Positions 16,961 through 25,251 of a stretch of DNA of 64,000 nucleotides are shown piece by piece. Both the position numbers and the translations under genes were made by a program. Origin of the DNA: an uncultured Acetatifactor sp. (GTDB lineage: Bacteria; Bacillota; Clostridia; Lachnospirales; Lachnospiraceae); NCBI GenBank assembly GCA_910579755.1, contig CAJTVB010000003.1:152524-216523 (forward strand), written 5' to 3'. Numbering within the stretch: the first letter of the stretch is position 1; each line of letters opens with the position of its first letter. Under the pieces are notes generated by a model. It did no database searches, was not told the origin of the DNA, and worked only from the letters and a program-made list of their open reading frames with translations.

Positions 16961-19423
16961 TCAGTCAATCTTCAATATTAGCCCCAGAATTCTCCTGGCG
17001 CAGATCTCCATCTCTTCTCTGACGAGCAGCCCCTTCTCCATGGCCTCCAAAAGCCGCTGAGGGAAACCGCAGCCCATCTTCACGTCATTGCCAGCCTTCA
17101 CCTCTTTATAGTGCTCTCCGCCGGTCCACCAATCCGTGGTCACCATACCCTCAAAGCCCCATTCTCCCCGGAGGATATCCTCCAGCATTTCCCGGTTCTC
17201 CGAGGCTCTGCGGCCATTAATAATATTGTAGGAGGACATGATGCTCCAGGGCTTGTACTCCTTCACAATGATTTCGAAGGCCTTCAGATAAATCTCGCGA
17301 ATAGCCCTCTCGGAGGCTCTGGAATCACTGTCCTTACGGTTTGTTTCCTTATTGTTCAGGGCAAAATGCTTCACCGTGGCCGCCACCCGCCTGCTCTGGA
17401 TTCCCTTTACCATGGCTCCCGCCATTTTCCCGGCCAGCAGAGGATCCTCGGAATAATACTCAAAATTTCTTCCGCAGAGAGGACTTCTGTGTATATTGAC
17501 AGCCGGAGTCAGCCAGGCTCCGATATTGTTTTCCTTCACCTCGGCGCCCCCTGCTTCGCCTACCTTTTCCGCCAGCACCGGGTCCCATGTGCAGGCCAGC
17601 AGGGTAGAGCAGGGCCAGGCTGTAGTACAGACTCCGCATTCGGGAGAAATTCTCAGTCCCGCAGGACCGTCTGCCGTCATCATATTGGGCACACCGTATT
17701 CCGGCAGATTGCCGTAGCCAAAGGTGTTGGCCACACCGGTGTTTGGCTGACCTCCCAGAAGCTGAGCCAACTCCAGGTCCGAAAGCTGTGCAATAAACTC
17801 ATCCAGAGAAATCCTGCCTTCCGCAACCTCCTCCAGATTATGTACAGGCTTCTTTTCTCCCCACAGCTTATAGCTGTCTTGGTGCCGCACCTTGGGTGTC
17901 AGGCCCTCTACCTCCTCCGCCGTCTGGCGCACCAGTCCGTTGGCATCCGTATCCACAGGCTCTCCCTGGGGAAGCTCCTCAAAGCTGCCGTCAGAAAGCA
18001 TTCTTTTTTTCAGCTGGGTCGGAACCATTTTGGAGGACAGCTGCTGAGTCACCACATCCTCCTCCAGATCCATCACATATTTGCATTGTCTCACATCCCG
18101 GACAGAGGTCCCCGCATAAAATCGGTACGATCCCCTTTCCAGCACCCAGGCGGCCTTTGCTGCCTTTCCCAGATCATCGAAGGAAGCCATGTCACTGACA
18201 GGAAACCGCAGCGTTATCCTCTGACCTTCCCCGGGCTGCAGCAGGCGGGTCTTACAAAAAGCAGCCAGCTGTCTGGCCGGCTTCCCCAGCTTTCCCTGAG
18301 GAGCACTGAAATAAACCTGCACCACCTCTTTCCCCGGACGGTCTCCGATATTACATACGTCTACAGTGACACATATGTCACTTTCTTTTACTTCCTCTGT
18401 TCCGGCATTCTCGCCGCTCCCCCTTCCGGGCACCCTTTCCGCAGCAGGCTCCGAAAGAGAAAACTGTGTGTAGGACAATCCGTATCCAAAAGGATAATTT
18501 ACCTTTTCCGCAGCCTGAGGAATCGTTTCAAAATAACGATATCCTACGTAGATATCCTCAATATAATCCACATATTTTTCTGATTCGTGGAAACTGGCAG
18601 TGGATGGATAGTCCTCCAGGCGCCGTGCAAAGGTATCCGACAGCTTTCCGCAGGGATTTCCCTTTCCCACAAGAAGCTCTGCCGCCGCCAGACCGCCCTC
18701 CAGGCCGCCCTGCCAGGCCATAAGCACCGACTGAATCCCGTGATCCCGGACAAACCAGTCCGTATCCACCATACCGCCCACATTCATGACCACGATTACC
18801 TTTTCAAAGGATGCCTTTACAGCTTCCACCATGGCCTTCTCCTGATGGGTCAAATAAAAGTCGCCGTCCTGGAAAAGATCTGCTGACATGTCCGTCATTT
18901 CTCTTTCCCCGTCGGCCAGACGCTGATTTTCCGTGTCCTTTACACTCTTTCTGTCCCAGCCCTCCCCGGAGAATCTGCAGATAGATATGACAGCCGTATC
19001 GGTATAGGCTCTGGCTTTTTTCAAAAGCTCTTCAGGAACCTCCGGCTCCACCGTCATGCCCGGCACCCGCCCCGCTGCATACTGTTGCTTCACATCTTCC
19101 CGGTAAAAGTCGGCCAGCTCCTCAAAAACACTGACCTCCTCTTTCAGCTCCTGAAATCCCTGATACAGGTTTCGGATATAGGAAACCGTTACATCTCCGC
19201 TTCCTCCTCCGCCCTTTACATAATCAAAGGTTCCCTTTCCAAACAACGCTACCCTGCTTCCTTTCTCCAGCGGCAGTGTTTCCTTCTCATTTTTCAGAAG
19301 CACCATGCCCTCTCTTGCCGCCTCCTTGGAGAGCAGAATATGTTCCCTGGATGCGGTGACTCTGCTGCCGTCCTTTCCCAGAGGCAGCACCGGCTGATAA
19401 AATGATCTTGCCCATCTCTTCAT
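16961..19423 (-). CDS. glycoside hydrolase family 3, swapped domain order
   Basis: 820 residues. The alpha/beta-sandwich domain that is C-terminal in ordinary GH3 enzymes comes first (ALFGKGTFDYVKGGGGSGDV, GVLMAWQGG-like region), followed by a fibronectin-like domain (VQVYFSAPQGKLGKP) and last the TIM barrel with KHFALNNKETNR and the nucleophile Asp in GMVTTDWW, only about 55 residues from the end. There is no signal peptide, so it should act in the cytoplasm on short beta-glucosides or xylosides. ATG 19423 has AAAGGA eight bases upstream; the reading frame is open further up but without a ribosome site. First gene of the operon with LCP and dehydrogenase. Confidence 0.95.
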   Translation of the reverse strand: MKRWARSFYQPVLPLGKDGSRVTASREHILLSKEAAREGMVLLKNEKETLPLEKGSRVALFGKGTFDYVKGGGGSGDVTVSYIRNLYQGFQELKEEVSVFEELADFYREDVKQQYAAGRVPGMTVEPEVPEELLKKARAYTDTAVISICRFSGEGWDRKSVKDTENQRLADGEREMTDMSADLFQDGDFYLTHQEKAMVEAVKASFEKVIVVMNVGGMVDTDWFVRDHGIQSVLMAWQGGLEGGLAAAELLVGKGNPCGKLSDTFARRLEDYPSTASFHESEKYVDYIEDIYVGYRYFETIPQAAEKVNYPFGYGLSYTQFSLSEPAAERVPGRGSGENAGTEEVKESDICVTVDVCNIGDRPGKEVVQVYFSAPQGKLGKPARQLAAFCKTRLLQPGEGQRITLRFPVSDMASFDDLGKAAKAAWVLERGSYRFYAGTSVRDVRQCKYVMDLEEDVVTQQLSSKMVPTQLKKRMLSDGSFEELPQGEPVDTDANGLVRQTAEEVEGLTPKVRHQDSYKLWGEKKPVHNLEEVAEGRISLDEFIAQLSDLELAQLLGGQPNTGVANTFGYGNLPEYGVPNMMTADGPAGLRISPECGVCTTAWPCSTLLACTWDPVLAEKVGEAGGAEVKENNIGAWLTPAVNIHRSPLCGRNFEYYSEDPLLAGKMAGAMVKGIQSRRVAATVKHFALNNKETNRKDSDSRASERAIREIYLKAFEIIVKEYKPWSIMSSYNIINGRRASENREMLEDILRGEWGFEGMVTTDWWTGGEHYKEVKAGNDVKMGCGFPQRLLEAMEKGLLVREEMEICARRILGLILKID

Positions 19424-19469
19424 AGCTGTTGTCCTTTCTTTATATATTACCGGAATATTACCGTTAATG

Positions 19470-19526
19470 ATATGCTTGTACATTAATGCCAATATTTGAA
19501 CACTTGTCTGCATATGCTTGTACATT
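19470..19526. promoter_or_regulatory. tandem 15-bp operator candidates upstream of GH3
   Basis: ATATGCTTGTACATT occurs identically at 19470-19484 and 19512-19526, start to start 42 bases (four helical turns), just upstream of the GH3 start at 19423. Each holds a short palindrome TGTACA. Two identical sites on one DNA face suggest cooperative binding of a regulator of the GH3 operon. The regulator is unknown. Confidence 0.55.
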
Positions 19527-19664
19527 TTGACCCATGAGATTTTACGTCATCATACCATAACCGGCTCTTTATTGCAAGGCGCGGAATATACGCTTGCATT
19601 CCTGCCTGGTGGGAAGATATAATGATATTAGTATTTCCATTCATTCAAAGGAGGTTTCCGGATT

Positions 19665-21641
19665 ATGAAGCACAAAAAATATGGAACATTCTTTTCCGCA
19701 TTAACGGCTTTTTGTCTGGCCGCAGCGCTTCTGTTTTCGCTGAAGGCCGAAGCTGCCCCGCCGGCCGAAAACAGCGGCAGACAGCTGGATGTAGTATTTC
19801 TCCACGACACCCATTCCCACCTGGACAGCTTTTTCACCGTAGAGGATGGACAGCGCACCACTGTAGGCGGCTTCGCCCGCATCAAGACCCTGATCGACCA
19901 GGCAAGAGAAAAAAATCCCAATCTTTTGGTTTTGGACGGGGGCGATTTTTCCATGGGAACCCTGGTGCAGACCATTTACGACAGCGACGCACCGGAGTTG
20001 CGGATGCTGGGCCTTTTGGGCTGCGATGTGACCACCCTTGGAAACCATGAATTCGACTACCGTTCCGCCGGTCTGGCAGGAGCTCTGAAGGCCGCAAAGG
20101 AAAGCGGGGACCCCATTCCCGCCATGGTCCTGTGCAATATCGACTGGGAGACCATGGAAGCGGAAGGCCTGACGGAAGATCAACGGCTCTTAAAAGACGC
20201 TTTCGAAGGCTATGGCATGAAAAATTACATCATTGTAGAGAAAGGCGACGTGCGCATTGCCGTCTTCGGAATTTTCGGAGTCGATTCCCTTGCCTGCGCC
20301 CCCACCTGTGTGTTGAAATTCCGGGATGCCTCCCAGGCCGCTGCGGAAACCGTCAGGGAAATCCGGGAAAATGAAGACGTAGATATGATTGCCTGTGTGT
20401 CCCACGCCGGCACCAGCCCGGACGAAAGCAAATCCGAGGATGAAATCCTGGCCAAGGCCGTGCCCGAAATCGACCTGATTATCAGCGGCCACACTCACAC
20501 GGCTCTGGAGGAACCCATCCTTCAGGGAGATACCTATATTGTCTCCTGCGGAGAATACGGCAAAAATCTGGGAACCCTGTCCATGAGGCAGAAGGCGGAC
20601 GGACGCTGGGAAATAGAGAACTACGCCCTGGTTCCCGTGACGCCTGATATTACACCGGACGTCTCCGCCCAGGAAAAGATCGACAGCTTTATGGAGATTG
20701 TAAACCAATCCTATCTTTCCCGGTTTGGCTACACAAGAGATCAGGTGCTGGTTCAAAGCAACATTGCCTTCTCCCCCTCCTCGGATCTCTACGATGTGCA
20801 TACGGACCATAACCTGGGAAACATTCTGGCCGACTCCTTTATCCATGCGGTGGAGACAGCGGAGGACTTTGACGGACATCCGGTGGATGTAGCCATTGTG
20901 CCCTCCGGTTGTGTCCGGGATTCCTTTGCCGCCGGAAATATCACGGTGGAGGATGTATTCAACGCTTACTCTCTGGGAATCGGTCTGGACGGAATCGCCG
21001 GTTATCCTCTGATCAGCATTTACCTTACGGGAGCGGAACTGAAGACGGGCGCCGAGATCGATGCCTCCGTGTCGGATCTCATGCCGGCGGCCAGGCTGTA
21101 TGTCAGCGGCATGCATTTTTCCTTTAACCCGGACCGCCTCATTTTAAACCGGGTCACAAAGTGCTATCTGGTGGACCGGGACGGCAATCCTGTGGAAATT
21201 CAGGATGATAAGCTTTACCGCGTAGTCTGCGATCTATACAGCGGCCAGATGCTGGGTGCTGTGACAGATGTGTCATATAGAATTTTGTCTATCCAGCCCA
21301 AGTTTGCCGACGGCACTCCCATTGAGAATATAGAGGACGCCATCATCACCTCCAATGGCCGCGAGCTGAAGGCCTGGGCCGCCATTGCCGGCTATATGAA
21401 CAGCTTCCCGGATACGGACGGGGACGGAACCGCCGATATGCCTGCTGTCTACGCCCAGGCGCTGGGTTCCAAGACCGTGGAAGAAACCCACTCGCTTTTG
21501 GATCTGATAAAAAAACCCAACAAGTATGCCGTAATCATTGTATTGATTCTGCTGGCAGTTCTTGCCCTGATCGTACTGCTGATTGTGCTGATCATAAAGC
21601 TGGTAAAAAAGCTTCTGAAGAAAAAGAAACATAAAAGATAG
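19665..21641 (+). CDS. secreted 5'-nucleotidase/metallophosphatase with C-terminal membrane anchor
   Basis: 658 residues. A signal peptide (residues 1-31, ending AEA) leads into a metallophosphatase domain with FLHDTHSHLD, DGGDFSMG, LGNHEFDY and ISGHTHT, which bind the two metal ions, and then a 5'-nucleotidase C-terminal domain (NILADSF, DVAIVPSG). The last 40 residues form a membrane helix followed by a lysine-rich tail (KKLLKKKKHKR), so the enzyme is held on the outer face of the cytoplasmic membrane. It likely releases phosphate and nucleosides from external nucleotides. Monocistronic, convergent with the GH3 gene at 21775. Confidence 0.95.
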   Translation: MKHKKYGTFFSALTAFCLAAALLFSLKAEAAPPAENSGRQLDVVFLHDTHSHLDSFFTVEDGQRTTVGGFARIKTLIDQAREKNPNLLVLDGGDFSMGTLVQTIYDSDAPELRMLGLLGCDVTTLGNHEFDYRSAGLAGALKAAKESGDPIPAMVLCNIDWETMEAEGLTEDQRLLKDAFEGYGMKNYIIVEKGDVRIAVFGIFGVDSLACAPTCVLKFRDASQAAAETVREIRENEDVDMIACVSHAGTSPDESKSEDEILAKAVPEIDLIISGHTHTALEEPILQGDTYIVSCGEYGKNLGTLSMRQKADGRWEIENYALVPVTPDITPDVSAQEKIDSFMEIVNQSYLSRFGYTRDQVLVQSNIAFSPSSDLYDVHTDHNLGNILADSFIHAVETAEDFDGHPVDVAIVPSGCVRDSFAAGNITVEDVFNAYSLGIGLDGIAGYPLISIYLTGAELKTGAEIDASVSDLMPAARLYVSGMHFSFNPDRLILNRVTKCYLVDRDGNPVEIQDDKLYRVVCDLYSGQMLGAVTDVSYRILSIQPKFADGTPIENIEDAIITSNGRELKAWAAIAGYMNSFPDTDGDGTADMPAVYAQALGSKTVEETHSLLDLIKKPNKYAVIIVLILLAVLALIVLLIVLIIKLVKKLLKKKKHKR

Positions 21642-21697
21642 CCGGCCCGCAAAAGGACAGCAGCAAAGAATGAACATCCTGTGGAAACGCAGAATTC

Positions 21698-21747
21698 AAA
21701 AATGCCGACCCCCCGGAAAACTCTCAAATGAGATTTTCCGGGGGGTC
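21698..21747 (-). terminator. rho-independent terminator of the second GH3 gene
   Basis: GACCCCCCGGAAAA (21707-21720) pairs perfectly with TTTTCCGGGGGGTC (21734-21747), extended by TCTC/GAGA. On the minus strand the hairpin is followed by GGCATTTTT. No T-run follows on the + strand, so it mainly serves the leftward gene, though a stem this strong may also slow the convergent transcript. Confidence 0.75.
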
Positions 21748-21774
21748 GACTGTTCTATGTCAGGCTTCTTGGTG

Positions 21775-24624
21775 TCACTGCTCCAGCTGTTCCCGCTGTT
21801 TCATAGCCTGAGTGATCCTCTCCTCCAGAGATTCCGTCATGGTAATCTGCATATCCTTCAGTTCCATTCCGCTCATCCCGAAAAACAGCTTGATATAAAC
21901 TGTATGGTTGATCAGCGGCGCCGGAAGGTCTACTGTCCGTTTCTGCCACTGCTTTTCCGTTCCCGCCAGCGTCACCGTCTCCACCAGCTGTTTATCCTGA
22001 AATACCGACATGGGAAGCTGAGCCAAATCTGCCGTTTCTCCGGATGCCCTGCAGATAAACTCCATCCTGTACATTCCCCTTTCCTTCAGGGTAAGCTGGA
22101 AGGTAACGGCTTTTCCCTTTGCCGTGTTGATCTGATCCGTATCCACAGAAATCTGATTGTCTCCCTCCAGACTGATAATCCGTCCGGTGGAAGCCTCGTC
22201 CAGCCCCGCACACTCCTGAAGCTGTCTGTCAAGCTCTGTCTCAACCCCCGTCATACGCAGAAATGCGGGAGAAGACATCAGAAAACGGCATATATTGGCG
22301 GCGCTGCGCTGAAATTCTCCTCTGGTAACCCATCCATCCCTCAGGCCTTCCGCCGAGTTGTCATTGTTGGAATTGCTCAGGGAATCCGCCGTCACCATAA
22401 ATATATCGTTCTGAGCCCGGACCATGGCGGAGGTGTTTTGAGAACTGGCCTCCCCGCCTTCATCGTTGGCCTTGGCCCACCAGTCGGTCATGACGATTCC
22501 ATCAAATCCCCACTCTTTTCTCAAAATAGTGGTCAGCAGGTCATAGCTTCCCGCAGTCCATAGCCCGTTTATGGGATTGTAGGAGGTCATGACGGACCTG
22601 GCCTTTCCTTCCTTCACCGCAATCTCAAAGCCCTTCAAATAGATCTCTCTCAGAGCCCTCTCGGAAACCACCGCATCCACGAAGCTTCGTCTGTGCTCCT
22701 GATTATTGCAGGCAAAGTGCTTGATGGTTCCCGTCACATCGTACTTATGCATTCCCCTCAGCTGAGCCGCCGCCATCCGTCCTGTGAGAAGCGGATCCTC
22801 GGAAAAATATTCAAAGTTGCGCCCGTTCAGCGGGTTGCGGTGTATATTCATGCCGGGACCCAACAGAGTATCCACCTGGTTTTTGCGAAGCTCCATCCCT
22901 TCCCACTCATAGAGCCGTTCCACCAGCTCATCGTCAAAGGTGCAGGCCAGACAAGTACCGTTAGGCATGGCAAAGGCAATGGTTCCGCAGTCCATGCGGA
23001 TGCCGCTGGGACCGTCCGCACAGCAGCCTGCGGGAATCCCGTAATTCTGCAGGCTCTGTGTAACTCCGCCGAAGGCGCCCGCCGTTCCCGGCGTCACCTT
23101 GGGAGAACACATTCCCTCGCCCCGGACAATACAGCACAGCTCCTCGTCCGTAAGCTGAGCCAGGAATCGGCCCATGGAAACCTTTCCCGACTGCACATCC
23201 GAAAGCTTCCAGCCCTGATCCCCTGTCCAGGCATACTCCTCCGGCAGTCTCTCCAGCCTCCGCCCAACACAATCCACTGTGCGGAGAGGTACCTCCTGCC
23301 ATTCCACCTCATAGATTCCATGGCTGTTTTTCTCTCCCGGCTTCATACGCTGAAAAGCCGTTACCGGAGCCACGGCCTCCTTTTCCAGCTCCTCCAGCAC
23401 CCGCACATCTGCAAGGTTGAGCCTGCCAGCCTCTTCCGCGTCCCGGACATTCGCTCCTGCATAAATAATGTATTCTCCCGGCTCCAGCACATTACAGCAT
23501 TTATATCCCGTGACGCCGCTGTCATCATAGGAAGCCAGCCGTAAAACAGGAATCCCCACTGTCAGCTCCTGTTCCTCTCCGGGCGCCAGTTCCTTTGTTT
23601 TAATATACCCGCAAAGACTTCTGACCGCCTTTCCCAGAGCACCCTGAGGCGCCTGGCAGTATACCTGTACCACCTCTTTGCCCCGGCAGGCGCCGGTATT
23701 TTTCACCCGGACCCGGACATCAATGAACTCTTCCTGATCCAGCTTCCGGTCCTCCACCTGGCCTTTTGTCTCAAAGGAGGTATAGGACAGACCGAATCCG
23801 AAAGGATATACCGCTCTTTCCGGCGCAAAGGTGGAAAAATACCTGTAACCTACGTAAATATCTTCCGCATAAACATTTCTTTTGCTGTCCCCGTAATATT
23901 TTGTGGAAGGATAATCCTCAATATTCCGGGCAATGGTATCCGCAAGCCTGCCTGACGGACACACGTCTCCGCTGAGCACATCCAGAACGCCGCTTCCGCC
24001 CTCCTGGCCGCCCTGCCATACATAAAGCACTGCGGACGGACTGTATTTTTCAACCCATTTCATATCAATAATATTGCCCACATTCAGCAATACCACCGTC
24101 CGGTCAAATACGCCGCACACTGTCTCCAGCATCTGCTCCTCCGCCTTTGTGAGCAGATAACTTCCCTCCTCGGCCAGATTATCCTTATCCTCACCGGCAG
24201 TGCGTGCTATGATAATGACAGCAACGTCAGATTCTTGCGCCGCCTCCTTCACCAGTTCCCGGGAAAGGGGCATCTCCTCCTGGAACCAAGGCTCCTGAGC
24301 CCATCCCTTTCCTGCGTCATAGGGATGGGTTTTAAGCCACTCTTCATAGCAGGCCCGCAAATCACTGTTCAGGCTGTAGCGTTCATCCCTTTCAAAGGCT
24401 TCCAGGATGCCCGTAACATATACCGTATTCACCAGTCCTCCGGATCCTGTTCCGCTTTTGTAGTAATTAAACTGGCTCCTGCCAAATAATGCAATCCTGC
24501 TGCCTGCCGCAAGAGGAAGGGCCTTCCCTTCATTTCGCAGCATTACAATTCCATCTGCCACGGCCTGTCTGGCCGCCGCAGCATACTTGTCCACCGAAAG
24601 TATAGCGCCTTCTTTTTTTTCCAC
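21775..24624 (-). CDS. glycoside hydrolase family 3, swapped domain order, with extra C-terminal domain
   Basis: 949 residues. As in the gene at 16961, the sandwich domain is first (ALFGRSQFNYYKSGTGSGG), then a fibronectin-like domain (VVQVYCQAPQGALGK), then the TIM barrel with IKHFACNNQEHRR and the nucleophile Asp in GIVMTDWW at about residue 717. A further ~130-residue beta-rich region resembling a carbohydrate-binding module follows, ending in a helical tail. No signal peptide. GTG 24624 is preceded by AGGAGG seven bases away. It probably cleaves beta-linked oligosaccharides. It may be read through from the mgsA gene 87 bases upstream. Confidence 0.95.
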   Translation of the reverse strand: MEKKEGAILSVDKYAAAARQAVADGIVMLRNEGKALPLAAGSRIALFGRSQFNYYKSGTGSGGLVNTVYVTGILEAFERDERYSLNSDLRACYEEWLKTHPYDAGKGWAQEPWFQEEMPLSRELVKEAAQESDVAVIIIARTAGEDKDNLAEEGSYLLTKAEEQMLETVCGVFDRTVVLLNVGNIIDMKWVEKYSPSAVLYVWQGGQEGGSGVLDVLSGDVCPSGRLADTIARNIEDYPSTKYYGDSKRNVYAEDIYVGYRYFSTFAPERAVYPFGFGLSYTSFETKGQVEDRKLDQEEFIDVRVRVKNTGACRGKEVVQVYCQAPQGALGKAVRSLCGYIKTKELAPGEEQELTVGIPVLRLASYDDSGVTGYKCCNVLEPGEYIIYAGANVRDAEEAGRLNLADVRVLEELEKEAVAPVTAFQRMKPGEKNSHGIYEVEWQEVPLRTVDCVGRRLERLPEEYAWTGDQGWKLSDVQSGKVSMGRFLAQLTDEELCCIVRGEGMCSPKVTPGTAGAFGGVTQSLQNYGIPAGCCADGPSGIRMDCGTIAFAMPNGTCLACTFDDELVERLYEWEGMELRKNQVDTLLGPGMNIHRNPLNGRNFEYFSEDPLLTGRMAAAQLRGMHKYDVTGTIKHFACNNQEHRRSFVDAVVSERALREIYLKGFEIAVKEGKARSVMTSYNPINGLWTAGSYDLLTTILRKEWGFDGIVMTDWWAKANDEGGEASSQNTSAMVRAQNDIFMVTADSLSNSNNDNSAEGLRDGWVTRGEFQRSAANICRFLMSSPAFLRMTGVETELDRQLQECAGLDEASTGRIISLEGDNQISVDTDQINTAKGKAVTFQLTLKERGMYRMEFICRASGETADLAQLPMSVFQDKQLVETVTLAGTEKQWQKRTVDLPAPLINHTVYIKLFFGMSGMELKDMQITMTESLEERITQAMKQREQLEQ

Positions 24625-24711
24625 GTCTTTACCTCCTGACGTTTTTTTGCAGTCAACACCCCCGGCAATTCAACTCTGACCGTTCAAGCTGAGCCGCTTT
24701 GCCCCGGTTTC

Positions 24712-25188
24712 TCAGTGCGGCAGCGTATGGGCTCTGTCCGCAACAGACTTGCTAAAATTTATCACTCTGTGGTCATAGCTTTCATTCATAAGGGAAGAAT
24801 GAATCATAAAATCCGCCGTGGCCCGGTTGTTGGCAATAGGAATATCGTACACCTGGGCGATCCGAAGGAGCGCCTTCACATCGGGATCATGGGGCGCCGC
24901 TGTCAGAGGATCCGAAAAGAATACCACAAAATCCACCTTTCCCTCTACAATCTTGGCCCCTATCTGCTGGTCGCCCCCCAGCGGACCGCTGTTGTAGCCC
25001 TTAACCGGCAGCCCTGTGCTTTCAGTGATCATGCGGGCCGTAGTGCCTGTGCCGCATAAAAAGTGGCACCGCAGAATCTCCTCATTATCCTTACACCACT
25101 GGATTAACTCGCTTTTCTTTCCGTCATGGGCAATCAGCGCGATATTTTTCTGCACGCCGATAGTCAATGTAATAAAATCTTTTTCCAT
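24712..25188 (-). CDS. mgsA: methylglyoxal synthase
   Basis: 158 residues. It converts dihydroxyacetone phosphate to methylglyoxal and phosphate, a cytoplasmic overflow bypass when phosphorylated sugars pile up. The motif GPLGGDQQIGA (residues 68-78, with the catalytic Asp) and the phosphate-binding GTGTT (46-50) and HDGKK (21-25) are clear. Translation probably starts at ATG 25188, eight bases from GAAAGG; the ATG at 25194 is too close to it. It follows the hybrid kinase on the same strand by about 60 bases. Confidence 0.95.
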   Translation of the reverse strand: MEKDFITLTIGVQKNIALIAHDGKKSELIQWCKDNEEILRCHFLCGTGTTARMITESTGLPVKGYNSGPLGGDQQIGAKIVEGKVDFVVFFSDPLTAAPHDPDVKALLRIAQVYDIPIANNRATADFMIHSSLMNESYDHRVINFSKSVADRAHTLPH

Positions 25189-25251
25189 GAACATGACCTT
25201 TCTTTTACTATGCCTGACTATGCTTTTCCTCTGTTTTCCTTCTATGTCCCT

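Noticed and set aside
17111..18583. 490-codon open frame on the + strand
   Set aside because: It is antisense to the GH3 gene, has no family-like sequence or ribosome site, and arises from the codon bias of the real gene.
21707..21747. Terminator for the 5'-nucleotidase on the + strand
   Set aside because: No T-run follows on that strand; the tail is present only leftward.
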